28,990 nt of DNA, taken from assembly GCA_045541495.1 (NCBI GenBank), contig JAZQJE010000037.1, positions 1-28,990 of the forward strand. Reading direction: 5' to 3'. The notes under the pieces were generated by a model. It was not told the DNA's origin and ran no database searches. It worked only from the letters and a program-made list of their open reading frames with translations. The translations under genes were made by a program, and so were the position numbers. This DNA comes from RGIG3009 sp045541495 (lineage in GTDB: Bacteria > Bacillota > Clostridia > Oscillospirales > Acutalibacteraceae). Every line of letters starts with the position of its first letter. The stretch's first letter is position 1. Shown here piece after piece: positions 1 to 7,431 of this stretch.

Positions 1-180
1 AGGTGTAGCCCAGACCGATCTCCACCAATTCACCGGGGATCAAGGAGATGACCACTTGTAACATCTGAATACCCAAGGCGATGAAACGGCCTTTCCAGAA
101 GTCGGAGGCCAAGCGGTCTTAGGGACAAATAAGGCAGTCAACTCCTTGGCTCACAGAACGACATGGCTACGATCCGACTT
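1..180. other. Sequencing-adapter artefact and duplicated insert
   Basis: Bases 1-98 are an exact copy of bases 181-278. Between the copies, 99-180 reads as a DNBSEQ/MGI adapter: a forward part starting AAGTCGGAGGCCAAGCGGTC (lacking two bases near 123), a 10-base barcode-like ATAAGGCAGT at 129-138, and the complement of the second adapter at 139-180, ending CTACGATCCGACTT. I know these adapter sequences from memory. The arrangement insert-adapter-insert is what a short circularised library fragment gives. The stretch is not genomic, and true sequence starts at about 181. Confidence 0.95.
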
Positions 181-460
181 AGGTGTAGCCCAGACCGATC
201 TCCACCAATTCACCGGGGATCAAGGAGATGACCACTTGTAACATCTGAATACCCAAGGCGATGAAACGGCCTTTCCAGCCGTAACCGTCGATAAATTCTT
301 TAAACAATTCGGGATCGTCCCCGAATGTGCGGATCCAATTATACAGTATCCAGGTGACCCAGGCGAATAACACAGCTACCACGCCCAGCGATATCACGGC
401 GATCAGCCGACGGCGGCGTATACGCGCCACGGGATCGGTATGATTTTCAGTTGATTTCAC
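181..460 (-). CDS. TVP38/TMEM64 (DedA-like) membrane protein, C-terminus missing
   Basis: This is the N-terminal 93 residues of a polytopic membrane protein, cut by the contig end. The start is taken as GTG at 460 because AAGGAGGTG lies just upstream; the longer open frame reaching 697 runs through the promoter region and the divergent thyX. A basic stretch (RIRRRR) is followed by a membrane segment at about residues 20-45. The IPGELVEIGLGY segment near the cut resembles the conserved loop of TVP38/TMEM64 (SNARE-associated) proteins, which are related to DedA lipid scramblases. The reading frame ends only because adapter sequence follows at 180. A role in lipid or membrane homeostasis is inferred from the family. 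Confidence 0.75.
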
Positions 461-488
461 AAGGGGCACCTCCTTATTATTACCTTTC

Positions 489-517
489 AGTATACTGACC
501 AATTGTTGGAAAAGCAA
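489..517 (-). promoter_or_regulatory. SigA-type promoter for the TVP38-like gene
   Basis: On the minus strand TTGCTT (517-512) and TATACT (494-489) are separated by 17 bases. They lie about 30 bases upstream of the AAGGAGGTG ribosome binding site and GTG start at 460. The pair is divergent from the thyX promoter. Confidence 0.6.
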
Positions 518-542
518 GACGGATGTCGAAAAAATATTCATA

Positions 543-571
543 TTGCGCTCGGAGAAACTATCTGTTATACT
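543..571 (+). promoter_or_regulatory. SigA-type promoter for the thyX operon
   Basis: TTGCGC (543-548) and TATACT (566-571) are separated by exactly 17 bases. They lie about 48 bases upstream of the thyX start. No terminator-like hairpin is visible from here to 7376, so this promoter may drive the whole thyX-to-U32 gene string. Confidence 0.6.
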
Positions 572-618
572 GTATAAGTAAAAATAGTACCAATTTGAGA
601 AGAAACGAAGGGATAATG

Positions 619-1398
619 ATGATCCACGTAACGCTGTTAGCTCATACCCCCGACCCGGAGCACACCGTCGCCTGTGCGGCGCGCCTGTGTTATTCACCTG
701 CCACCATCGATGATATTATGGACAAAATGACCGATGAAAAAACCGCCTCGTTCGTGGATATGTTGACGCAGATCGGCCATGAAAGCCCCATCGAGCATGC
801 CTCTTTTACCTTTGGCATCGAAGGGGTGTCCCGTTCGTTATTGGCGCAGATTACCCGCCATCGCATTGCTTCGTACAGTGTGCAAAGTCAGCGGTATGTA
901 GCGGAAAAAGCCTTTGAATATGTGTTGCCGCCCGAGATCGAGGCGATTCCTGAGGCGGCGGCGATCTACCGTGAAGCCATGGAAGAAGACCAGCGCCATT
1001 ACGAGGCGTTAACGGCGATCTTAAAGGAAAAACATCTCAAGACCTGTTTGGAAAAAGGAATGGACGAAAAAGCGGCCGATCGCGCCGCGGAAAAGATGGC
1101 CATTGAAGATGCGCGGTTTGTGTTACCCAATGCTTGCACCACCAAAATGATCGTGACCATGAATGCCCGCAGTTTGATGAATTTTTTCCGTCATCGTTGC
1201 TGCAATCGCGCCCAATGGGAGATCCGTGATCTGGCGGAACAAATGTTGACCTTGTGTGTACAGGCGGCCCCTCACCTGTTTAAGAACGCGGGCCCCGCTT
1301 GCGTTTGCGGCGCTTGTCCCGAAGGAAAGATGACCTGCGGTAAACTCACCGAAATGCGAGAGAAATATCGCCGTATTAAGGAGGAAGCCGCACAATGA
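619..1398 (+). CDS. thyX: Flavin-dependent thymidylate synthase ThyX
   Basis: ThyX makes dTMP from dUMP using methylene-tetrahydrofolate and FADH2/NADPH, replacing ThyA. The family signature RHRX7S is present as RHRIASYSVQS at about residues 80-90. Two adjacent ATG codons lie at 616 and 619. The second is chosen because GAAGGGA (607-613) is then 5-6 bases upstream; starting at 616 would add one Met. The protein is 259 residues, a usual length. A C-terminal cysteine cluster (CVCGACPEGKMTC) looks like a metal-binding tail and is not part of the catalytic core. The stop overlaps the start of the thymidylate kinase gene by four bases (ATGA), so the two genes for dTTP synthesis are translationally coupled. 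Confidence 0.95.
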   Translation: MIHVTLLAHTPDPEHTVACAARLCYSPATIDDIMDKMTDEKTASFVDMLTQIGHESPIEHASFTFGIEGVSRSLLAQITRHRIASYSVQSQRYVAEKAFEYVLPPEIEAIPEAAAIYREAMEEDQRHYEALTAILKEKHLKTCLEKGMDEKAADRAAEKMAIEDARFVLPNACTTKMIVTMNARSLMNFFRHRCCNRAQWEIRDLAEQMLTLCVQAAPHLFKNAGPACVCGACPEGKMTCGKLTEMREKYRRIKEEAAQ

Positions 1399-2048
1399 GC
1401 CGTCTGATCGTGTTGGACGGGCTGGACGGCAGCGGAAAGTCCACCCAATTGGAACGCCTGAACGAGTATTTTATACAAAAGAACATAGACTACAAGCAGA
1501 TCAGTTTTCCCGACTATGAACAACCTTCTTCTGCGCTGGTGTCCATGTACCTGAAAGGGGAATTCGGCGGCAGCGCCGACGCGGTGAACGCTTATGCGGC
1601 TTCGTCCTTTTATGCGGTAGATCGGTATGCCAGTTATAAAAAATTTTGGCAAGAGGATTACGAGGCGGGTCGATTGATCTTAGCGGCTCGCTATACCACT
1701 TCCAATGCCATTCATCAGATGGGCAAACTGCCGAAATCCCAATGGGACGCCTACCTTTCTTGGCTTGAGCACTATGAGTACGAGTTGCTGCAATTACCCA
1801 AACCCGATCTGGTTTTGTTCTTGGATATGCCGTTGGATGTTTCCCAAAAACTGTTGTCGGGTCGTTACGGCGGTGAAGAAGGCAAAAAAGACATTCACGA
1901 GCGGGATCTCGCCTACTTAAAGAATTGCCGCGAAAGCGCATTATATGCGGCCGATCGCCTGGGATGGCATGTGATCACCTGTGGCGAAAACGGGGAAGCG
2001 TTGCCTGTGGAAGTGATTACGAAAAAACTTATTGAGAAATTGATGTGA
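1395..2048 (+). CDS. tmk: Thymidylate kinase
   Basis: It phosphorylates dTMP to dTDP with ATP, the step after ThyX. The P-loop GLDGSGKST is at residues 9-17 and is followed by a thymidylate-kinase fold of 217 residues, the normal size. DRY appears at about residues 75-77. The segment that usually reads DRY..S..AYQ in TMK is here ARYTTSNAIHQ, so the usual Asp is Ala and this is a divergent member of the family. A lid-like stretch (SGRYGGEEGKKDIHE) follows. The start overlaps thyX by four bases, and the downstream gene begins four bases after the stop. The product call is firm; substrate specificity rests on the family and the thyX neighbour. Confidence 0.88.
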   Translation: MSRLIVLDGLDGSGKSTQLERLNEYFIQKNIDYKQISFPDYEQPSSALVSMYLKGEFGGSADAVNAYAASSFYAVDRYASYKKFWQEDYEAGRLILAARYTTSNAIHQMGKLPKSQWDAYLSWLEHYEYELLQLPKPDLVLFLDMPLDVSQKLLSGRYGGEEGKKDIHERDLAYLKNCRESALYAADRLGWHVITCGENGEALPVEVITKKLIEKLM

Positions 2049-2052
2049 CAGT

Positions 2053-2943
2053 ATGTTGATAACCAAACCGGTCTTTCGTCGTCCCACCGCTGAAGATGCT
2101 TCTTTGGCGGCGCCGTTGTTGCAACAGGCGGGGCGGCGCGGCTGTGAATATTCCTTTACCACGTTGTATATGTGGCGGGAACATTATGATGCGAACATCG
2201 CCTACATGGACGGTTATCTGCTGATATCCGCCGGCAGCGACGACTCGCTGTCTTTTTTGCCGCCCATCGGCCCCTCGTTGAGCGAGGGGATGACCTTGCT
2301 GAAAACCTATACGGATTCGTTGGGGATTCCGCTAAAACTTCACGGCGTGGACGAGAATCTGCTTGTGCGGTTAAAAGCGCAGTTTGGTGACGTGAAAGAA
2401 CAGGCTCGATCCGAGGATTTTGATTATTTATATCGCACGGAAGATCTGGCAACCTTGCCGGGAAAAGCCTATCACAGTAAGAAAAATCACATTTCTGCTT
2501 TTTCCCGAAACTTTGAGTGGGTCTATGAACCCATTGACGACGGCAATACGGCGGATGTGATGAAAGCGGCCGGAGCCTGGTGTGCCGAGAAAGGTACCTG
2601 CCGCGACCGTGGTTTGCAAGCGGAGCACTGCGCCATTCGGGAAATTTTGAATGACCGCCGTCGGTTTTCCGTTACAGGAGGACTTATTCGTGTGGATGGT
2701 GAGGTGGCCGCGTTTACGTTGGGCTCGCCCATCAACGAACGGGTCTTCGATGTGCATGTGGAAAAGGCATTATCCGCCTATCCCGGGGCGTATGCGGTGA
2801 TCAATCGGGAATTTGCCTCCCGTTTAACCGACTATGCGTATCTAAACCGTGAAAACGATCTGGGGATTGAGGGATTGCGCCGTGCGAAACAGTCGTACCA
2901 TCCCGCCATCCTGTTAAAAAAATACAGTTGTGAGATCGAATAA
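2053..2943 (+). CDS. DUF2156 / phosphatidylglycerol lysyltransferase C-terminal-like protein
   Basis: A 296-residue soluble protein with the two-lobed GNAT-like architecture of DUF2156, the domain also found at the C-terminus of MprF lysyl-phosphatidylglycerol synthases. Support comes from the YSFTTLYMWREHY segment near residue 35, the KKNHISAFSRNF segment near residues 143-155 and the YAVINREFA segment near residues 249-257, which are typical of these proteins. No membrane segments are present, so it is not a full MprF flippase-synthase. It sits between tmk and a second acetyltransferase-fold gene with almost no spacing (4 and 1 bases), indicating co-transcription. The acceptor substrate is unknown; aminoacyl or acyl transfer is inferred from the fold. 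Confidence 0.75.
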   Translation: MLITKPVFRRPTAEDASLAAPLLQQAGRRGCEYSFTTLYMWREHYDANIAYMDGYLLISAGSDDSLSFLPPIGPSLSEGMTLLKTYTDSLGIPLKLHGVDENLLVRLKAQFGDVKEQARSEDFDYLYRTEDLATLPGKAYHSKKNHISAFSRNFEWVYEPIDDGNTADVMKAAGAWCAEKGTCRDRGLQAEHCAIREILNDRRRFSVTGGLIRVDGEVAAFTLGSPINERVFDVHVEKALSAYPGAYAVINREFASRLTDYAYLNRENDLGIEGLRRAKQSYHPAILLKKYSCEIE

Positions 2944-2944
2944 T

Positions 2945-3730
2945 ATGAACTATCGATTTGCAAATTCAGAGGATAAAACGGTGATTCATCGTATCTGGCG
3001 GTCGGCCTTTCCTGCCGATGAGGAAGCGGCTGTGGATGCTTTCTTGGCGGTGATCGATCTAAAAACCGAATGTTTGTTGGCGGTGGACGATACGCCCGTT
3101 TCTATGGTGTTTTTATTGCCCGCCTTGCTGAAGACCGACGAGAAAACCGTGCCGTTGCAATATATTTATGCAGCGGCTACACTCCCCGAACGACGGGGAG
3201 AAGGTGTTTTCGGCGGTCTGCTGACGGAAGCATTGCGGATTGCGGAAATACGGGGGTGTGTTGCCTCGTTCCTTCGCCCTGCGGAGCCGTCGTTGCAACA
3301 TTATTACGCCAAATTCGGTTATGAACCGTTCTTCTATTGTACGATCTTGACGGGGACGGCCGCCGCAGAAGCAGTGACCGTTTGTAAAATATCCTCCGAA
3401 ATCTATGGGCAAGAACGCGCCAAACGGGTACCCGTTAACAGTGTGTTGTTAGAACCCCGATTTTTAGAGAATACCTATCGGTTGGGCGACGAAGGCTATG
3501 CGTTGTGTGAGCCTCGCGGCAAGGTGTTGCATATACCGGAACTGTTTTGTGAGCCGTCTTTTCAAGAGCGGTTATGTCGGGGGTTGGCCGCCCATTTCGG
3601 GTGTGAGCGATATGAGTGTCGCGTTCCGGCCGAAAGCGAAGCGAGGGACTGTTTCGGTATGCTAAAATCGCTAAGGAAGTTTGAACCATCAAAAAACGCG
3701 GTGCCGTATATGGGAACGGCATTGGATTGA
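2945..3730 (+). CDS. GNAT family N-acetyltransferase
   Basis: A 261-residue protein whose first half is a GNAT domain. The acetyl-CoA binding segment is LPERRGEGVFGGLLTEAL at about residues 79-96, followed by a typical YYAKFGYEPFF C-terminal GNAT strand. The second half (about residues 140-260) has no motif I recognise. The ATG at 2945 is chosen because it begins one base after the previous stop; an in-frame GTG at 2930 would overlap the previous gene. Ribosome binding is weak, suggesting translational coupling to the DUF2156 gene. The substrate is unknown. Confidence 0.75.
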   Translation: MNYRFANSEDKTVIHRIWRSAFPADEEAAVDAFLAVIDLKTECLLAVDDTPVSMVFLLPALLKTDEKTVPLQYIYAAATLPERRGEGVFGGLLTEALRIAEIRGCVASFLRPAEPSLQHYYAKFGYEPFFYCTILTGTAAAEAVTVCKISSEIYGQERAKRVPVNSVLLEPRFLENTYRLGDEGYALCEPRGKVLHIPELFCEPSFQERLCRGLAAHFGCERYECRVPAESEARDCFGMLKSLRKFEPSKNAVPYMGTALD

Positions 3731-3739
3731 GGTGTAACC

Positions 3740-4279
3740 ATGATCTTGTTATTTTTAGCTAACGGATTTGAAGAGATCGAAGCGCTGGCCACCGTGGATA
3801 TTCTCCGCCGTGCGGGCTTAGAGGTGGTAACGGTGGGTGTCGGCGGCGAGTCCGTCATCGGTGCTCACGGGATTTCTGTAAAAGCGGATTGTCCCCACAC
3901 GCAGATTCCCGCTGGCGAAGTACAGGCGGTGGTGTTACCCGGCGGATTGCCCGGCACTACCAATTTGGAAGCGTGTACGACCGTTCAGGAACAGGTGGAC
4001 CAAGCGGCCGAAGCGGGTGCTCTTTTGTGCGCTATTTGTGCGGCTCCGTCTATTTTAGGCCATAAAGGGTTATTGAAAGGGAAACGCGCCACTTGCTATC
4101 CCGGGTATGAATCTCATCTGTACGGTGCACAGTGCACCGGCGAATCGGTGACCGTAGACGGTACGGTTATTACCGCTAAAGGGGCGGGTGTTTCCGCCGA
4201 GTTCGCGTTGGCGATCGTAGCGGCACTGATGTCTCCCGAAAAAGCCCAAGAACTGGGAGCGCAGATGCAATGTCGATAG
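3740..4279 (+). CDS. DJ-1/PfpI family protein (YajL/ThiJ type)
   Basis: A 179-residue single-domain DJ-1 superfamily protein. The nucleophile-elbow cysteine is C100 in CAICAAP, and the interacting glutamate is in FEEIEA near residues 10-15, as in human DJ-1 and E. coli YajL. Members act as glyoxalase III or as protein and nucleotide deglycases (debated), or as oxidative-stress sensors. A GAGGTG ribosome binding site precedes the ATG. The 3' end overlaps the next gene by ten bases. It is well conserved in length and motif; the precise activity cannot be read from sequence. Confidence 0.88.
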   Translation: MILLFLANGFEEIEALATVDILRRAGLEVVTVGVGGESVIGAHGISVKADCPHTQIPAGEVQAVVLPGGLPGTTNLEACTTVQEQVDQAAEAGALLCAICAAPSILGHKGLLKGKRATCYPGYESHLYGAQCTGESVTVDGTVITAKGAGVSAEFALAIVAALMSPEKAQELGAQMQCR

Positions 4280-4836
4280 AGGTGATCTACGCCCGCAAGA
4301 CACAGTTGCGCAACCAATACCGTGCCAAACGGGGGACTATGTCGCCGCAAGAAAAACAACGACGGGATGAACGGATTACTTGTGCGGTGCGATCATTGCC
4401 GTCATACCGCGAGAACGAGTGGCTTCTCATCTATGTGTCCATGCCCTCGGAAGTGGACACCCGCGCGCTGATTCGTCAAGCGTGGGAAGACGGGAAACGT
4501 GTGGCGGTGCCGCGCTGTATTCCGCAAACGCGAGAAATGGAATTTTATGAGATTTGTTCTTTTGAAGAGTTGGTAAGCGGTGCGTTCGGTGTGAACGAGC
4601 CGTTGCCTGACCAAAAACGATTGGTAACCGATGGGCAAACGGGATTGTGTATCGTTCCGGCTTTGTGTTACGATACCGACGGCTATCGGCTCGGTTACGG
4701 GAAAGGGTATTATGACCGATTTTTAGCCCGTTTCGGCGGGGATGTGGTCGGTATTTGTTACCATGATGAAGTGTTGCCCCGTTTACCGCGCGACCCCTTT
4801 GATCGGGCGGTGGATTTCGTAGTGACGGATGAATAA
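4270..4836 (+). CDS. 5-formyltetrahydrofolate cyclo-ligase
   Basis: It converts 5-formyl-THF to 5,10-methenyl-THF with ATP, returning folate to the one-carbon pool that ThyX draws on. The family signature GYGKGYYDRFLARF is present near residues 139-152, with the substrate-side PSEVDTRALI segment near residue 60 and an N-terminal KTQLRNQYRAKR helix. The length of 188 residues is standard for MTHFS/YgfA. It overlaps the DJ-1 gene by ten bases and ends 12 bases before mltG, in the same operon. The folate link to thyX is an inference from pathway and linkage. Confidence 0.93.
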   Translation: MSIEVIYARKTQLRNQYRAKRGTMSPQEKQRRDERITCAVRSLPSYRENEWLLIYVSMPSEVDTRALIRQAWEDGKRVAVPRCIPQTREMEFYEICSFEELVSGAFGVNEPLPDQKRLVTDGQTGLCIVPALCYDTDGYRLGYGKGYYDRFLARFGGDVVGICYHDEVLPRLPRDPFDRAVDFVVTDE

Positions 4837-4848
4837 GGAGGTGCCTGT

Positions 4849-6156
4849 ATGGCAGAGCAGAACAAGGATTATAACTTGGAAGAAATATTGGCGGAAGTAG
4901 AAGTGAAAAAGGAAGAGGCGGCCACCCCTCTTGCGAAAAAGCCGTTCGTATTGGATTTGGATCTGGACAGCGAATACGGCGAGCCGGTTCCCATGACAGT
5001 GACAACGCAAGCAGAATCGGAAACGGCGGAAGAGCCTGCCGAAGAACCCGTACATACCAAACCGAAAAAAGAGCCAAAACCGGGCATGGGATGTCTGAAA
5101 GGGCTGATCTATGCCATTGTGGTGTTGGCTTTGGCGGGCACGTTGGCGTATTTTCTCATTGTGGGTGGTTTGGATATGACGGGGATCACCCGTGACAATG
5201 TAACCGTTGATATCAACATTCCCGCCGGTGCTACCACCGAAAAAGTGGCGCAGGTGTTGGCAGATGAGGGATTGATCGACGAGCCGTTGATTTTCCGTTT
5301 GTATTCCAAAGTGACGGGCGCCGACGGTACGTGGCAACCGGGCGAGTTCAGTTTGCAACCCGATATGGGATACCAGCTGCTTATTGACGAACTCCAAACC
5401 ATGAAAGAACGCAAAACCGTGAAAGTTACCATCCCCGAGGGGTTTACGGTGTATCAGATCGCCCAACGATTGGAAAATAAAGGTGTCTGCACCACCACCG
5501 AATTTTTCCGCGCCTTGAATGAGGGGGATTACAGCGATTACGAGTTTATTGCCGCTTTGTCGGACGTGGATGCGGCGGACAGGGAAGCGCGGTATTATCT
5601 CTATGAGGGATACTTGTTCCCCGATACGTACGAATTTTATGCGGGTTGTTCGGGCGAAAGCGCGGTGCGAAAATTTTTTGACGGATTTAATTATCGCTTG
5701 AATACCACTCTGCGCAGTGCGGCAAAATCCAAAGCGTTAACCATTGACGAGTTGATCGTTTTGGCTTCTATCGTACAAGGGGAAGCCGCTACGAAAGACG
5801 ACATGAATATGGTGGGACGGGTATTGTGGAATCGCTTAGAAAACAGCGAGACCTATCCCAAACTACAATGTGATTCCACTCGCGATTATGTCACGGAACT
5901 GATGGCTGCCAATACGGATATCACCGTTGCCGACCCTAATTACGATACGTATGAGCGGGAAGGATTACCGGTAGGGGCAATCAATAACCCCGGCCTGGAT
6001 GCCATCAAGGCGGTATTATATCCCTCGGAAAACGAGACCATCGCCCAGTGCTATTTCTTTGCCACCGATTATAAGACGGGCAAAACCTATTTTTCCAAGA
6101 CTTATCAAGAACACGAAGCGATTTGCAGACGATATGGGATCGGGATGTATGGATAA
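4849..6156 (+). CDS. mltG: Endolytic murein transglycosylase MltG
   Basis: A membrane-anchored lytic transglycosylase that cleaves nascent glycan strands. The 435-residue protein has an acidic, proline- and lysine-rich cytoplasmic tail (1-80), one membrane segment at about 83-107, a LysM-like extracellular part (about 115-215, VTIPEGFTVYQIAQRL) and the YceG catalytic domain. The predicted catalytic glutamate is E312 in ASIVQGEA. Downstream conserved pieces are VGRVLWNRL, LQCDSTRDY and GLPVGAINNPG. The long charged N-terminal tail is common in Firmicutes homologues. An AAGGAGGTG ribosome binding site precedes the start. The end overlaps the U32 gene by eight bases. Confidence 0.95.
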   Translation: MAEQNKDYNLEEILAEVEVKKEEAATPLAKKPFVLDLDLDSEYGEPVPMTVTTQAESETAEEPAEEPVHTKPKKEPKPGMGCLKGLIYAIVVLALAGTLAYFLIVGGLDMTGITRDNVTVDINIPAGATTEKVAQVLADEGLIDEPLIFRLYSKVTGADGTWQPGEFSLQPDMGYQLLIDELQTMKERKTVKVTIPEGFTVYQIAQRLENKGVCTTTEFFRALNEGDYSDYEFIAALSDVDAADREARYYLYEGYLFPDTYEFYAGCSGESAVRKFFDGFNYRLNTTLRSAAKSKALTIDELIVLASIVQGEAATKDDMNMVGRVLWNRLENSETYPKLQCDSTRDYVTELMAANTDITVADPNYDTYEREGLPVGAINNPGLDAIKAVLYPSENETIAQCYFFATDYKTGKTYFSKTYQEHEAICRRYGIGMYG

Positions 6157-7369
6157 ACAACAAAAACCGGAACTGTTGTGTCCGGCAGGGGATGAAGAGC
6201 GGCTGAGCGCCGCTCTTCTCTTCGGTGCGGACGCGGTTTATCTGGCGGGAAAAGAATTCGGTATGCGCAGCGCTCCCGCCAATTTTGACGACGAACAACT
6301 GCGCCGCGCCGCCACCCGTTGCCATGAAGCGGGACGAAAATTGTATGTGACCTGTAACATTCTCCCCCGCAACGAGGAAATGGATCGTCTTCCCGCCTAT
6401 CTGGAACAACTGGACGGCGTAGCGGACGCCCTCATTGTGGCGGATCTGGGTGCCATGCGGTTGGCACAGAAATATGCACCTCATTGCGGTTTGCACGTAT
6501 CCACGCAATTGGGTGTGGTCAACTACGAAACGGCAAACATGTTATGGGATATGGGTGCTTCTCGCGTAGTGTTGGCGCGGGAACTGTCTCTCGCGGAAAT
6601 TATGGAGATCCGTTCCCGTACCCCGTCAGAACTGGAACTGGAAGCCTTTGTTCACGGTGCCATGTGCATGTCCTATTCGGGGCGGTGCTTATTGTCGTCG
6701 TATCTCACAGGGCGCGACGGCAACCACGGCGATTGCGCGCAACCTTGCCGTTGGCAATACCAACTGATCGAGCCCACTCGCCCTGACCAACCGTTAACGG
6801 CGGTGGAAGAGGGGCACGGCACGTATTTGTTCAATGCCAACGATCTGTGCATGATCGAACACATTCCCGCCTTATACAAAGCGGGGATCACCTCGTTTAA
6901 AATCGAAGGACGCGCCAAAGCCGCCTATTATGTGGCGGGTGTCACCAACGCCTACCGACAGGCCATCGACACCTGGTTTGCCGACGGTTGTCCCGATGAA
7001 TGGGTGTTGCCCGATTGGCTGAAACACGAGCCGTATACTGTCAGCCACCGTCCTTACGGTACGGGTTTTTATTTCGGTGATCCCTCCCAAAACACCGTGA
7101 CAGGAGGCTATATTCGGGAATATCAGGCCGCCGCCGTGGTGGTGGGATATGAAAACGGCGAATTGATCGTCAGTCAGCGCAACCGGTTTTGCGAGGGAGA
7201 TATACTGGAAACCGTGGTCCCCGCGGAGAAACCGTTCGCGTTTCCCGCCGTGGGACTCAAAAACAAGGAGGGTGAATCCATCACCGCCACCCCTCATCCT
7301 ACCATGATCGTGCGCATCCCCTTTGACCGCCCGTTGCCTGTGGGCAGTTATCTTCGTCGAAGGTTATAA
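6149..7369 (+). CDS. U32 family protein (TrhP/RlhA-like, formerly peptidase U32)
   Basis: A 406-residue member of the U32 family, now known mostly as iron-sulphur proteins in RNA or quinone hydroxylation (TrhP, RlhA, UbiU/UbiV). The N-terminus PELLCPAGDEERLSAAL is typical. The signature region holds four cysteines, C173, C180, C196 and C200 (AMCMSYSGRC...DCAQPCRW), the likely [4Fe-4S] ligands. FKIEGRAK follows near residue 250. In Firmicutes, mltG and U32 genes are often adjacent. TrhP-like tRNA uridine hydroxylation is the best guess, but the exact subgroup is not settled from sequence. Start 6149 is preferred over the upstream in-frame Met (6134) because GGGATG lies just before it. Confidence 0.85.
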   Translation: MDKQQKPELLCPAGDEERLSAALLFGADAVYLAGKEFGMRSAPANFDDEQLRRAATRCHEAGRKLYVTCNILPRNEEMDRLPAYLEQLDGVADALIVADLGAMRLAQKYAPHCGLHVSTQLGVVNYETANMLWDMGASRVVLARELSLAEIMEIRSRTPSELELEAFVHGAMCMSYSGRCLLSSYLTGRDGNHGDCAQPCRWQYQLIEPTRPDQPLTAVEEGHGTYLFNANDLCMIEHIPALYKAGITSFKIEGRAKAAYYVAGVTNAYRQAIDTWFADGCPDEWVLPDWLKHEPYTVSHRPYGTGFYFGDPSQNTVTGGYIREYQAAAVVVGYENGELIVSQRNRFCEGDILETVVPAEKPFAFPAVGLKNKEGESITATPHPTMIVRIPFDRPLPVGSYLRRRL

Positions 7370-7376
7370 CCGTGTT

Positions 7377-7431
7377 AACTCCCTTTAGAATGGGTATACT
7401 ATGGTATATTCATGCTAAAGGGAGTTTTTTT
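7377..7431 (+). promoter_or_regulatory. Terminator-like hairpin that buries the PBP ribosome binding site
   Basis: AACTCCCTTTAG (7377-7388) and CTAAAGGGAGTT (7415-7426) form a perfect 12-bp inverted repeat with a 26-base loop, followed by seven T (7425-7431), with the ATG directly after. The AAGGGAG ribosome binding site (7418-7424) is in the 3' arm and the T-run is the spacer. Folding would both end upstream transcripts and block translation. The loop contains TATACT/TATATT-like sequence that could include a -10 element. Confidence 0.7.

Noticed and set aside
1..278. A 98-base direct repeat suggesting a phage end, circular element or gene duplication
   Set aside because: The copies flank a complete library adapter with barcode, so it is a sequencing artefact.
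461..697. N-terminal extension of the TVP38-like frame to 697
   Set aside because: It crosses both divergent promoters and the thyX start. The AAGGAGGTG site points to the GTG at 460.
4783..5466. A 227-codon minus-strand frame opposite mltG
   Set aside because: It has aromatic and His-rich composition typical of shadow frames, and mltG is well supported.
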